A stretch of 52,672 bases of DNA from Selaginella moellendorffii (lineage: Eukaryota; Streptophyta; Lycopodiopsida; Selaginellales; Selaginellaceae). The position numbers and the translations under genes were made by a program. The DNA lies in contig NW_003314264.1 in NCBI RefSeq assembly GCF_000143415.4, positions 155,942 to 208,613 of the forward strand, written 5' to 3'. This document shows, piece by piece, positions 29,954 to 41,264 of this stretch. The notes beneath the pieces are model-generated. The model searched no databases, was not told the origin of the DNA, and was given only the letters and a program-made list of their open reading frames with translations. The stretch's first letter is position 1. Every line of letters begins with the position of its first letter.

Positions 29954-31768
29954 TGTGAGACACAAAATCCCTAGGCCCCAAAGTGGAGCCGGAAGGGCGC
30001 CACATGGTAGAGGCCGAAGCGAGAGCCAAACGAGCGTAACACGTTTGGACCAAAAGCTCCGACTTGAAAAGTCAAGAGCGGGAGTGGAACTCCCAACGAA
30101 GTGCTCGAGGAACGAGCACGAAGCGAGCAAAAGGCGAGGCTCCAAAAAGGGGACCCAAAAGGACCAACACATGACACGTGGGAGTGTCCGAGATGGAGTC
30201 CGAAGTGGAGTCTGAGGTGGACCCAAGATGGACCCGAGATGGAGTCCGAGATGGAGTCCGAGATGGAGTCCGAGGTGGACCCGAGATGGACCCGAAATGG
30301 AGTCCGAGATGGAGTCCGAGATGGACCCGAGATGGAGTCCGAGATGGAGTCCGAGATGGAGTCCGAGGTGGACCCAAGATGGACCCGAGATGGAGTCCGA
30401 GATGGAGTCCGAGATGGACCCGAGATGGAGTCCGAGATGGAGTCCGAGATGGACCCGAGATGGACCCGAAATGGAGTCCGAGATGGAGTCCGAGATGGAC
30501 CCGAGATGGAGTCCGAGATGGAGTCCGAGATGGACCCGAGATGGACCCGAGATGGAGTCCGAGATGGAGTCCGAGATGGAGTCCGAGATGGAGTCCGAAG
30601 TCGAGACCGAGACCGGAACCGAGACCGGGACCGAGACCGAGACCGAGACCGAGATCGGGACCGAGACCGAGACCGAGGCCGAGGCCAAGACCGAGCCCGA
30701 GCCCGAGTCTGAGTCCGAGTCCGAGTCCGAGTCCGAGTCCGAGTCCGAGTCGGAGTCCGAGTCCGGAGCCTGAGAGGGTGAAAGCCCAAAGCGTTCGTCT
30801 CCCAGACCCTGGGGGGTTTGGTGAGCCCCAAAAGTATAGTAGGGGGAGGACTGCAGTGGAGCCAGTTTGGCCAGGAAAGGCCAGTTTGGCCCAGGAAGGC
30901 CGGACCCAGTGTTGGGTGATGAGATGCCCACTGGGAAGTCCAAGACTAGAGTGAACACGGACCGACAAGCGGGGTAGCTTGGTGAAGTGTTCAAGAGCCG
31001 GCTCTAGTTCCCCCGGGAGATCGACTGGCCGATGCTCCCAGTCCAAGTGTGGGTGGCACTACCTACTTGGATACCTGGTGTGGCTCAACGGAACCCGCTC
31101 TAAGCCCATGGCTAGAGCACCTAAAGGCGATAGGTGGGGAGAGTACCCAGGTGGCTCGCGTAAGGCCACGGTGTTCCGAAATGTTGTCCCAAAGGCCCAG
31201 ACTGTGGAAAGGAAGAGGAGCAGTCCTCTGGGGTAGTGACCAAGGACACAGTCATGTGGTGAGGAAGTCCCAGAGGACCGTGGGACTTAGTGGTCGGGCC
31301 TGTGGGCCTCGATCCAGTGGTAGTGTTGGCAAACACGGCCAGGGGCAGAAAGGGACTTGGTAGGAACTGACAAAGGGACTTTGGGGAAGGCAATTCCCCA
31401 GGTCTGTGGGCATCCTAAGGATGCTAAGGAGTGGATCTAGGATGACCACTCGTGGACACATGACCCAGTCTTGGAGAGACGAGGTGGTGATGCAAGTGGT
31501 GTTGAACCACTAGTGCAGCAAAGGTGAATGGGCATGGCCTTAGCGTAACGGGCCGAGATGTCAGTGGTACCTTTGGGTGTCGGTCTCAGGACCGGACACG
31601 TGGAGCACTTGGACCAGGTGCAAGTGTGGAGTGGCATGGATGCCATTCTTGGGGCTAGCAAGTCCCAAGTCCTGAATTGGACTGATGGAGGTTGTGAATG
31701 AGACTCCTCCAAGTGGTCGGAGGTGTGGTTAAGTGACTAAAGTAGAATGGAAAAATTAGTCGCTTACA
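29954..31768 (+). repeat. A2 5' LTR
   Basis: From TGTGAGACAC to CGCTTACA. Array about 30186-30770. Paired hairpins at 31383-31399 (GGGGAA-ggcaa-TTCCCC) and just downstream (GCATCC-taa-GGATGC). The six-frame open stretches over the array, including a 457-residue minus-strand frame that runs on into the RT remnant, are artefacts. Confidence 0.92.
30186..30770. repeat. Minisatellite in A2 5' LTR
   Basis: Same 12/11/6-bp composition as in A1 but with a different order and number of units, and with a higher-order pattern: blocks of two or three 12-bp units followed by one or two 11-bp units are themselves repeated. Confidence 0.95.
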
Positions 31769-31771
31769 ACT

Positions 31772-31783
31772 TGGTATCGGAGC
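31772..31783 (+). other. A2 primer-binding site
   Basis: TGGTATCGGAGC, three bases after the LTR end; identical to A1 and A3. Confidence 0.88.
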
Positions 31784-34251
31784 TGTTCCTTAGTCCGACT
31801 TTTATTGGTGCTCAAGTATATAACCACTAGTGTTGGCATCGGAAGGTCCGAGGAGTGGGCCTATCCTTGAGGAGTAGCAAGTCTGGAAGACATGGCTCTC
31901 CATTACAGTTCATGTGTGAACTTGTAGACGAGGTGGTGGATAGAAAAGGGTCAATAATGGAACGACTTTGGGATCTTGGGAACAGTGCAAGGTTTTCCTC
32001 ATTGAGTTGAGGATGTGATCCGGATGAGCATTTGTCTCAGCAAATTGGCTTAGGTTGTTGTGGTAAACAACTAAAGTTGGGATCACGGGAAAGATAGAGA
32101 CTCCAAAACAATAAAGGAGTCACAAGATTATCCTCATATAGTTGAGGTTGGTGCTCATGAATGTGAGACCAAAGGTAATGACCGTGGAAGGTCAAATACG
32201 GAAGAGGACTCAAGTCCTTGAAATGGTAGCCGGGGCTACCTCTAATAAATGCTAGAACAACCCAAGGAGTTGGGGGTGTATTAAGTGGATAAGTTGGTAT
32301 TCTCATCACATGGACAAGTAGTCCTAAGGGGCAAAGGTTGCCCCCAGAGAACAAAATCAAGTGTCGGAGTAACACTTGTGAAAATAGTCCTTTTGAGTAG
32401 GACCGGAATGCAAGAAGTGTATTCCAGTGAGCTAGTGCCTCACAAGTAGGACCTTACGGGTCGGTGGATTAACCAAGTCCAAAACTGCTAGACGACTCAA
32501 GTAGAGTCAAGGGATGGTCCTAAAAGGACTGATAGAAGCATTTGGACTGAGGTGCGTTGTACCCCACAAAGGATGGGGGGGGATCATAGGATCCAAGGAT
32601 GAGAACAGAGGGTATCTCATCGATGGCAAAATGTGCCATGCTAAAGTCGTGGGAAAGGTGTTCCCAAATAAGAAAACAACTTTGACACAAAGTTGTGTGT
32701 GACCTCTATGGTGCCGTGCTAACAAATGGTTGGCATGAGAAAGAGCGGTATTGGTCTTGGCAAAGACTTAGACACAAAGAAAAAGTCTCATGGAGGTAGG
32801 CTCGTGGAGCCGATGGTGTGGAGACACCAAATGTGCCAAGGTGTGATACCTTGAGGCTATGTTGTTGGGTTCATGAGGACCCCTTGCCAAAGGAGTCCCA
32901 ATGGAAATGGGAATGGCAAGGCCTAAGCTGGAAGGTATGCGGTTGGAGTGTGGTGACCCAGATAGTGATGGAGGTGTGAAAGCACCAAGCAATGAGTTGT
33001 AGGACTTGACAACTATGAGGCAACTAAGCAAGAGGTGGAAAATAACTGGTTAAATGGGTAGAAGGTAGCTACCCAAGACTTCTAGTATAGGGAAGTCAGA
33101 TATACCCTTACGGGGGATAAGTTGCTTATATTGCGATATAGTAAGTCAATGTCATAAAAGGAAATACTCATTGTCAAGAAAGCCATCATTGGGACACCCG
33201 AACACTCTAGAACACCAGAAGGTGGTGTTTGATGTCGCGAGGGCAATGGATAAAGCCCAAGGGACTAAGTCCCTAGCGAATGATGGATAGAAGGTGCTAT
33301 CCAAATGTCCAAGGTTGCGGAGACAGGAGAGGACTGTCTACCCAAGTTGGACAAAGCCAAAAATGGAATTTTGGCAAGGCTAGTGATGGGCATGTAAAGG
33401 CCCATAAGCAACAATGTAACCCCAGTGTGTGGGATTATAAGCTGAGCATACCCGGATTGAGGAACCACTCCCTGGGCTATTGGGTAGGTTCATCCCTAAG
33501 AATACTTGCTAAGGCATGATAGAAAGTGCAAAGCTATCCTCCTGGTCTGGAGGAGAATGACCGAAGGAAAGGTGTGAAGCCAAAGGCAAGTAGTGTTGGG
33601 ATGGAACTGAACCATAGAAATCAAAGGGCATATCCAATAGTCGTTATGAAAGTTGGGAGTGGAGAATCAAGAGGGTGCTCGAGGATGTTGTTGCTAGCAA
33701 CCGTGATGCCATGGAGAGTCTAAAATATGGAATTGTCCATGTTAGACTATATGGCAACTATAAAGCTTGCGAAAGGGGAGGCCTTAGCAAGCTGAGGGAC
33801 AGAGTTCCTTCAAGGTTCCCAAAGACGATTCTAGGTAGCGTAATACCTAAAAGGGCCAAGTGTAAATGGTTCATGGAACGCGCGAAATCAGAGTGGCGCA
33901 GCAGAAGCGTGGTCTTGAAGCTTGCCATGAGGCAAGGTTATCAAGGTTAGGGAAGTAGTTCCCGAGTGTTCAAAGAGAGGGCTTTGAACGAAAGTCGATG
34001 GTCAAGGACTTTCACGCTTATGCAGGAACCATGTTACAATGGTCGGAGGACTTGCCAAGTGAGATTGGCACGTCGGGGGAACAAAGACCCTTGTTGAAGG
34101 TGATATCTTCAAAAAGGGTGAGCCAGGGGGCCGAGCATGGAGGAGTCCATGCATGATCACAGACATGTCAAGTGAGAGGACTTGGCAGTGTGGAGGAACT
34201 AGGTTCCTAAGCTGTGATCTGTAGCGCGCTTTAAAAATAGGATGGTGCACC

Positions 34252-34404
34252 GGCGTGGGGAGTCACGCCAGGCATCTAGTGTGATGCCGTCCGTAGATGC
34301 ATATACGGAGGTTGGGTTCGAGTCCCGACCCTCTAGTGCTTGGGTTCGAGTCCCAAATCACTAGGGCGTGGTGATGGTTTGGAATATGAGGACACTCATA
34401 TTTC
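34252..34404 (+). ncRNA. Hairpin block with twin T-arm-like loops (A2 copy)
   Basis: Same stems as 15961-16113. The second hairpin loop changes (CTAGTGTG versus CTTGTGTG in A1) while its GGCATC/GATGCC stem is unchanged. Both TTCGAGT loops are intact. Confidence 0.5.
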
Positions 34405-35817
34405 GGTGGTCATGGACTCTCAGTGGGGAGACTGGTTTGGGCACACCGCCAAGCGAGGGATGCCTCGGAGTCGTGATGCACGGTTAGATTGCTTAGTGTG
34501 AAAGCTCAGCATATCTAACTTGAACACTTGGTGCAAGTGGCACCAAGGTCGTGGTGAGTGAGATGGGGACACCTAATCTCAGTTGCTATGAACCCTTGGC
34601 CGTAAGGGCTAGCTTGGGTGCACCGCCAAGTGTGGGGGATGCCCCCGGGGTTATAGTCAACAACTTGGAGGTCTAGAAAACCAAGTACCTCTTGGCAACT
34701 CTGTTAAGGTGCCAAGGTGAGATCACTAGGTGATCTTATGGCCAGATAAGGACAAGGTCCTTGGTTGGCTAAGGAATGAAGTTCCTGGTTCAAAATGTTG
34801 AAATTGAACTGTTTAAGGTGGTGTGGCTTGGTCGTGATAACCAAGTGGGAAGAGCACCTAAGGGAAATAAACTATGTCCGTGCGATGGCATAGTGAGTCC
34901 GAGGAAAGTAGTCTCTATAAAAGACCCATGGGAGGGTCACGAAGTTGGGCCGTGGATAGAGCCCATAGCAGAAGATGCTAAAGAGACGTACTAGGGGTGA
35001 ACGTCCTCCGGACTTGGCAAAGAAGAGTCTTTGCTATGGAACCGAAACAATACCTCAAGGAGGGAGGTAGAGATTCGATGTTGCTTGGTGCAACAATCAA
35101 CGGATAGGAGCAAAAGATGAGTGGCCAAGATAGGGCCGGGGAATCCCTTGGAAGGAATCCAAGTGACAAAGTTAGGCGAGGAACACTAATGTGTTGGACG
35201 CTAACAAGTTGCGGGAAAGGAAGTGTGTTTCCAAGGAGGGATTCCGAAATGCTCCGAGGTTGCGAAAGTGGAAGCTCCAAGGGAGGGAGTGGTAAGGTAG
35301 CCAAATGATAGGGCCATGAACAGCCCTAGCATAAAGCATGATAACTGGAACTTTGGCACGAAATAGAAGAGAGGATGATGGGGCCCTCGAGTAGAGAACT
35401 TCCTAGGATGGGAAGTGGAGTTGCACAAAAGGTGCAAGGCAAGGTGTCGGAGACACCTAGGAAATTGACTCCAAGAAGTCAAAAATTCAAAGTTCCAAAG
35501 TGCAAAGGTTATATCGATGGAAATTGAGACTACTCGAGAAGGAGTAGTGGGATTGACTTAGAGAAGGGTCTCTAAGAGGTTTAGCGAGAACTAAACCAAT
35601 AAAAGGATGAACCATTACATGTGGTCCAATCAGTCTCTTAATTGGAGAGACTACGCTCCTTAAAGGATGGACAAGGCATGGTGAGCCTTTGATGTCAAAC
35701 CATAGACAAAGATTGGCTAGGTGCCAAAGATGGAAATGGTAACACATGTGGGTGTTACTTTATGAAAGGGTTTACCGTTCGATGAGGACATCGAACTTCG
35801 TCTATGGGTGGTGGAGT

Positions 35818-37608
35818 TGTGAGACACAAAATCCCTAGGCCCCAAAGTGGAGCCGGAAGGGCGCCACATGGTAGAGGCCGAAGCGAGAGCCAAACGAGCG
35901 TAACACGTTTGGACCAAAAGCTCCGACTTGAAAAGTCAAGAGCGGGAGTGGAACTCCCAACGAAGTGCTCGAGGAACGAGCACGAAGCGAGCAAAAGGCG
36001 AGGCTCCAAAAAGGGGACCCAAAAGGACCAACACATGACACGTGGGAGTGTCCGAGATGGAGTCCGAAGTGGAGTCCGAGGTGGACCCAAGATGGACCCG
36101 AGATGGAGTCCGAGATGGAGTCCGAGATGGAGTCCGAGGTGGACCCGAGATGGACCCGAAATGGAGTCCGAGATGGAGTCCGAGATGGACCCGAGATGGA
36201 GTCCGAGATGGAGTCCGAGGTGGACCCAAGATGGACCCGAGATGGAGTCCGAGATGGAGTCCGAGATGGACCCGAGATGGAGTCCGAGATGGAGTCCGAG
36301 ATGGACCCGAGATGGACCCGAAATGGAGTCCGAGATGGAGTCCGAGATGGACCCGAGATGGAGTCCGAGATGGAGTCCGAGATGGACCCGAGATGGACCC
36401 GAGATGGAGTCCGAGATGGAGTCCGAGATGGAGTCCGAGATGGAGTCCGAAGTCGAGACCGAGACCGGAACCGAGACCGGGACCGAGACCGAGACCGAGA
36501 CCGAGATCGGGACCGAGACCGAGACCGAGGCCGAGGCCAAGACCGAGCCCGAGCCCGAGGCCGAGTCCGAGTCCGAGTCCGAGTCCGAGTCGGAGTCCGA
36601 GTCCGGAGCCTGAGAGGGTGAAAGCCCAAAGCGTTCGTCTCCCAGACCCTGGGGGGTTTGGTGAGCCCCAAAAGTATAGTAGGGGGAGGACTGCAGTGGA
36701 GCCAGTTTGGCCAGGAAAGGCCAGTTTGGCCCAGGAAGGCCGGACCCAGTGTTGGGTGATGAGATGCCCACTGGGAAGTCCAAGACTAGAGTGAACACGG
36801 ACCGACAAGCGGGGTAGCTTGGTGAAGTGTTCAAGAGCCGGCTCTAGTTCCCCCGGGAGATCGACTGGCCGATGCTCCCAGTCCAAGTGTGGGTGGCACT
36901 ACCTACTTGGATACCTGGTGTGGCTCAACGGAACCCGCTCTAAGCCCATGGCTAGAGCACCTAAAGGCGATAGGTGGGGAGAGTACCCAGGTGGCTCGCG
37001 TAAGGCCACGGTGTTCCGAAATGTTGTCCCAAAGGCCCAGACTGTGGAAAGGAAGAGGAGCAGTCCTCTGGGGTAGTGACCAAGGACACAGTCATGTGGT
37101 GAGGAAGTCCCAGAGGACCGTGGGACTTAGTGGTCGGGCCTGTGGGCCTCGATCCAGTGGTAGTGTTGGCAAACACGGCCAGGGGCAGAAAGGGACTTGG
37201 TAGGAACTGACAAAGGGACTTTGGGGAAGGTAATTCCCCAGGTCTGTGGGCATCCTAAGGATGCTAAGGAGTGGATCTAGGATGACCACTCGTGGACACA
37301 TGACCCAGTCTTGGAGAGACGAGGTGGTGATGCAAGTGGTGTTGAACCACTAGTGCAGCAAAGGTGAATGGGCATGGCCTTAGCGTAACGGGCCGAGATG
37401 TCAGTGGTACCTTTGGGTGTCGGTCTCAGGACCGGACACGTGGAGCACTTGGACCAGGTGCAAGTGTGGAGTGGCATGGATGCCATTCTTGGGGCTAGCA
37501 AGTCCCAAGTCCTGAATTGGACTGATGGAGGTTGTGAATGAGACTCCTCCAAGTGGTCGGAGGTGTGGTTAAGTGACTAAAGTAGAATGGAAAAATTAGT
37601 CGCTTACA
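35818..37608 (+). repeat. A2 3' LTR
   Basis: 1791 bp; array about 36050-36608, 24 bp shorter than in the 5' LTR. Confidence 0.92.
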
Positions 37609-37613
37609 ATTGC
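37609..37613. repeat. Target-site duplication of A2, right (ATTGC)
   Basis: Second copy of the A2 duplication. Confidence 0.95.
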
Positions 37614-37830
37614 ATTGTTGAGCTTTTGTAGTTAACATAGATCCTAAGTTTGCCATTCTTCTTGAGAACAATAACTAGTGGTGATAGCTATTCTAAATTA
37701 TTGATTGGATAAATGAAATAGATTTGCTCAAGTTTTTTAAGTTCTTCCTTGACTTTCAGTTGCATGTTGAGGTTCATTCGATATGCTAATTGTGTTCTTG
37801 GTTTGAGGAAAAAGTTCAATTTGGTACATG
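37614..37830 (-). pseudogene. Reverse transcriptase remnant, N-terminal part (Tat-like)
   Basis: Minus strand reads KVKEELKKLEQIYFIYPINN and then LSPLVIVLKKNGKLRIYVNY, corresponding to the fingers motif 'VKEEIxKLLxAGFIYPI...WVSPVVIVPKKNGKxRVCVDY'. It continues in 29953-29330 after removal of A2. Confidence 0.75.
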
Positions 37831-39128
37831 CATATCTTGGGAGGGATTCCTCCTAAATATATACAAGACCAGGTGAAAACATCTTTATACCTATCAAGAA
37901 TATCAACTACTCCCTGTTTGAAGGTTTTAAGATCTTTAGTGATATGAAGCTTTTTTGGTTCATTTTTAATTCCTAAGTTGATTTCTTTAGTTAGTTCTTC
38001 AAGATTGAGAATAGAAATGAGTTGAGATATTTCTTGCTGAACAATTGGTTCTTCCTTGAGGTTGATTTGTTGTTGAATTAGTTAGAATTGCTCATGTTTG
38101 ATTGTAGGTTAGTCACAATGCTTTCTGAGCTTTGCTGGTGTAGTCTTGAGTGTCAATTTTCTTGACTCAGAAGTTTATCCTTGGTTTAATTTTCTTGAGT
38201 TTCAGGTTTTATTGTGCAAATTGAGTCATGATGATTTATTTGAGGTCAACTTGAATAAGGGATTTCAATTCTGGGTATGCTTTCAAGATTTATGCTTCTT
38301 TATAATCATTAAGGCTTTCATTCCAATTGTACTATTCAATAATAGTTGGATGAATTTTCTTTAGAACTTTTTTTATATAAGGTTGAAAAGCATCTTGATG
38401 CTCTCCAAAGGTGATTGTGTTCTTCCACTAGTATGTGATGACATCAGCTATCTTGAGCCAAATTCATCCAAGGAATATTGGTCTTTAGCCATCTTGAGTA
38501 TGATGAATGTTACTTTGACTTTGATTGGGATATTGTAGATGATTCTAGATGATTGTACACTTTTATCATTGGCCATCTTGACATTGAAAGGTGATGGATG
38601 GATTAGTCCAAGTCCCATCGCTTTGCATGTTAAGTACTTGATAATGTTGATACTATAATTTCATTAATGATTGTTTGAGGAATTTTATTCTTTCCTATCT
38701 AAATTGAAATGTATGATACATCTTTGTCGAAGTCACTAGGTTGGATGTAAATTTCATAGACTGAAGTGTTGTTGGTCTTTTTCTTGACTTGAGTTGATTT
38801 TGCTTGTGTTAGTGCTTCATAAATTTTGAGTATTTATTTATTTAATTATGGGGCAATTTGTAAAAGCTCTTAAAAGGTAAAAGTGGTACCTTGTTGGAGA
38901 ATTTAGTTTGTGAGCTTTAGTTTCTTCTCATATTTTGGTGAGGGTTAAATTGTGATTTCTTGATTGTCTTCTATTTCAAGTTGTTGCCATTGAAGGTTTT
39001 ATTGGACCATGTCAACAAGCTCTTTAGCTTTTTGCCAACCTGACATTTGAGATGATATGCTCATTAAGATTCGTGATTTGTTTATCTTAAGGCATCTTTT
39101 TTAAGGCACTTTAAGCATTGACTTATAT
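37831..39128 (-). pseudogene. Probable gag/protease remnant (Tat-like)
   Basis: T-rich on the plus strand and strongly decayed. One readable piece (about 38640-38460, minus) is KYLTCKAMGLGLIHPSPFNV followed by KMANDKSVQSSRIIYNIPIK; it resembles the segment of Athila/Tat protease reading 'RMADxSxxxPxGIIxxxPVKV'. The catalytic D(T/S)G is not evident. The assignment rests mostly on order upstream of RT. Confidence 0.4.
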
Positions 39129-39840
39129 AGGAACTTTCATTGATGGGGGGCAATGATTCCAGCAAAGAAGGTTCTAGAAGAAGCTTTCATTATGAAGCAG
39201 ATGATCTGTTTTTAGACCTCTTGAAAGATGAAAATGAAGGCTTAGCATTAACAAGAAGTGACTATATCACTTTGAGGTTAAAAGTGTCCTTGCAGGAATA
39301 TCATTGGTTGTCTCTTGGAGTGAAGGCTATGTTAGAAGTAGCAATGGGGTCTTTATAATCCAACAAGCTTACACATGCTCTAAAATTTATCCTGCAGCTT
39401 TTGCAAGTCTATTATTTATGTTGCATTGGAAGATGTGAGTGATTGTAAGTTCCAAACCTTTGCATTTAATTCACTACTCTTTTTATGTTTAGCACTACTC
39501 TGCGCTCTTTTACCTATGGTCTTCTTCAGAATCAATGCCATGTTTCAAATTAAGGCAAGCAAGATTAGTTTACTGACTTGTGTCTTCAATCAGGTCCAAC
39601 AAACATATTGTCAGTTTGTGCACACTTGCTTCAAGAAATCTCCTCAATTCAATGCTCTTTTGAAGGTAAGCCTTTCTTATCTATTTGAAGTTGTTATCCC
39701 AAAAGAAGTAAAAACATCGCAAAAGCCCATCATTAGTCAACCTCAAACAAGTGACAACAAAGTGAGATGGATTTCACAATATTTGAGTGTTAAACTTCCA
39801 TTACCTTTACTAGACTGAGTTGCATCTACTTTCATTGTGA
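39129..39840 (+). other. Unassigned DNA with two unidentified plus-strand frames
   Basis: Lies between the two decayed Ty3/gypsy elements. Frames at 39140-39358 (72 residues, MMGGNDSSKEGSRR..., hydrophilic) and 39426-39818 (130 residues, with a hydrophobic stretch SLLFLCLALLCALLPMVFF near residues 16-34 that could span a membrane). I recognise neither. They could be exons of a host gene, a captured fragment or chance. Confidence 0.3.
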
Positions 39841-40245
39841 TGGGTATGAAATGTGCCATTTTAGAAAATTAATCTACCACCACGAATATTGCATCAAACC
39901 CCTCACTTGAGGGGAGTCCTATGATGAAGTCCATTGTAAGACATTTCTACAGATGATCTAGAACTAAGAGGCTTTGCAACAAGCCCCCACTAGCCTTATT
40001 CACAGCCTTTATCTGTTGACATGTTGGACATTTCTTTACATAGTTTTAAATATCCTTAGCCATGTCTGGTTAGTGATACTTTCTCTTGAGTAAGTCTATT
40101 ATCTTGGGCACTTTGTTGTGTCCCACAAGAGGTATATCATAACACTCTTCTAAAGCTAACTTCTTTAATTCCTTTTGTAGAACATACACCCTCATCTGCT
40201 TATAATAGATGAGTCTATTGCATTCTATATAATTCATTTTCTCTT
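39841..40245 (-). pseudogene. Integrase N-terminal half (chromovirus-like)
   Basis: Minus strand contains the HHCC zinc-binding module: VGHNKVPKIIDLLKRKYH, then YVKKCPTCQQIKA. It is followed by the first catalytic Asp in TMDFIIGLPSSEGFDAIFVV and FSKMAHFIPI. The FSKMAHFIP block is typical of chromoviruses and related Ty3/gypsy elements. It stops abruptly at 39841, so the rest of the core and any chromodomain are missing. Confidence 0.8.
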
Positions 40246-40419
40246 CTCTAGATGGCTCACATCTTTAGTGAGCATCCCATGCCTCTTGGTTCCTTAGCAA
40301 CACTTGTACTAGACTATTATCCTTATATATTTCCCACATATCATCCTAAAAGGTTATTATTGCATTGGATATCGTCAACTTTAAGCTTGTTTTTTGACTT
40401 AGAGCATCTGCCACAATAT

Positions 40420-40700
40420 TCTTGTTTTCAGGTTCATACAGAATCTTACAATCGAACTCAGCTAAAGCATTGGGCCACTAACCCTATTTTCCTTGTAAGT
40501 CAAGCTATGAGAAGAAGTGTTTTGTTGTCAAATTATCCATGTATACTTTGACGTGCATCCCAAGGTAGTGTTTCCACTCCTTAAACACCTTGACCACCGT
40601 AAATAGTTCTTTTTTGTGGGTAGACCACTTTTGTTGAGCTTTGTCCAACTTTTTCAAGAAGAATGCCATTGGGTGGTTATTTTGCTTTAAACTATGCTAA
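40420..40700 (-). pseudogene. RNase H remnant (chromovirus-like)
   Basis: Reads HPMAFFLKKLDKAQQKWSTH, KKELFTVVKVFKEWKHYLGM and VYMDNLTTKHF, matching the Ty3/gypsy RNase H pattern 'HPIAFxSRKLxxAExNYxxHxKELLAVVxAxKxWRHYL...TDHxxLxYF' with the catalytic Asp-His changed to Asp-Asn. Confidence 0.75.
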
Positions 40701-40906
40701 ATACAAAGTTTGAAGCATCTATTTCTACCTTGAAGTCTTTACTAAAGTTTAATAATACCAATACGGGAGTCTTCTTCAATTTTCTTTTGAGGTGGATAAA
40801 TGTTGCCTTGTATTCCGCTCTCTATACCATCTTCCCTTTTCCCATCTGGTCTATTAAAGGTAGGGTTATTCTCGAATAGTGTTTGATAAACTTTTGGATT
40901 TGATGG

Positions 40907-41264
40907 TCATTCCCATTCCTGAATCACTTGGACCTTCTCAAGGTCCACCTTAAACCCGTCCTTGCCTATCACATGCTTGAGAAATTTAACCTCTTGTTGA
41001 ACAAAGTTACATTTGCTCTTTTTAGCATACAACTTGTGTTCCCTTAGTTTCTCAAACACTTTCATCATGTTCTTTTTCTCGCTATAGATTAGGATATTGT
41101 CAATGTAGATGACAACAAAATGATCCAAATAGAGTATTAAAATGTGGTTCATTAGTGCCAAGAACATTGCCAGTGTATTGCATAGCCCAAAGGGCATCAC
41201 TATAAACTTAAAGCTTCCATACCTCATTTGATAGGTTGTCTTCTCAACATCTTCCTCTACTACC
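40907..41264 (-). pseudogene. Reverse transcriptase, C-terminal part (chromovirus-like)
   Basis: The frame has VEEDVEKTTYQMRYGSFKFI, VMPFGLCNTLAMF, YLDHFVVIYIDNILIYS (YIDD changed to YIDN, a catalytic residue lost), then KLYAKKSKCNFVQQEVKFLK and VIGKDGFKVDLEKVQVI. These are the palm and thumb of Ty3/gypsy RT. It is nearly free of stops but lacks the second catalytic Asp. The right end is the A3 insertion site. Confidence 0.88.
41260..41264. repeat. Target-site duplication of A3, left (CTACC)
   Basis: CTACC before TGTAAGCGAC; repeated at 49283-49287. Confidence 0.95.

Larger units (their letters stand above)
31769..35817 (+). other. A2 internal region, non-coding
   Basis: Colinear with A1 with scattered substitutions and small indels; no retrotransposon protein motif. 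It contains the hairpin block (34252-34364 plus the following AATATGAG hairpin), TATAAAAG at 34916 and the polypurine-like tract at 35806-35817. Confidence 0.85.
29954..37608 (+). mobile_element. Element A2: complete non-autonomous LTR retrotransposon
   Basis: 7655 bp with ATTGC duplications, LTRs of 1815 and 1791 bp, PBS and a 4.05-kb interior colinear with A1. The LTRs differ by one 12-bp unit in the GATGGAGTCCGA part, 12 bp (two 6-bp units) in the GAGTCC part and a few substitutions (for example AAGGCAATT versus AAGGTAATT near 31390 and 37230). Recent insertion. It lies in the RT of the Tat-like element; deleting it and one duplication rejoins the RT reading frame across the junction. Confidence 0.93.
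26281..39128 (-). mobile_element. Decayed Tat/Athila-like Ty3/gypsy element, interrupted by two A insertions
   Basis: Minus-strand order from right to left: possible gag and protease (39128-38400), RT start (37830-37614), A2 insertion, RT continuation and end (29953-29330), RNase H (29330-28800), integrase (28400-27905), solo A LTR insertion, and integrase tail (26544-26281). The integrase core carries KWIEAQPMK instead of the FSKMAHFIP of chromoviruses, which points to the Tat/Athila branch. Stops and frameshifts occur throughout. Its LTRs were not identified in the window. Confidence 0.7.
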
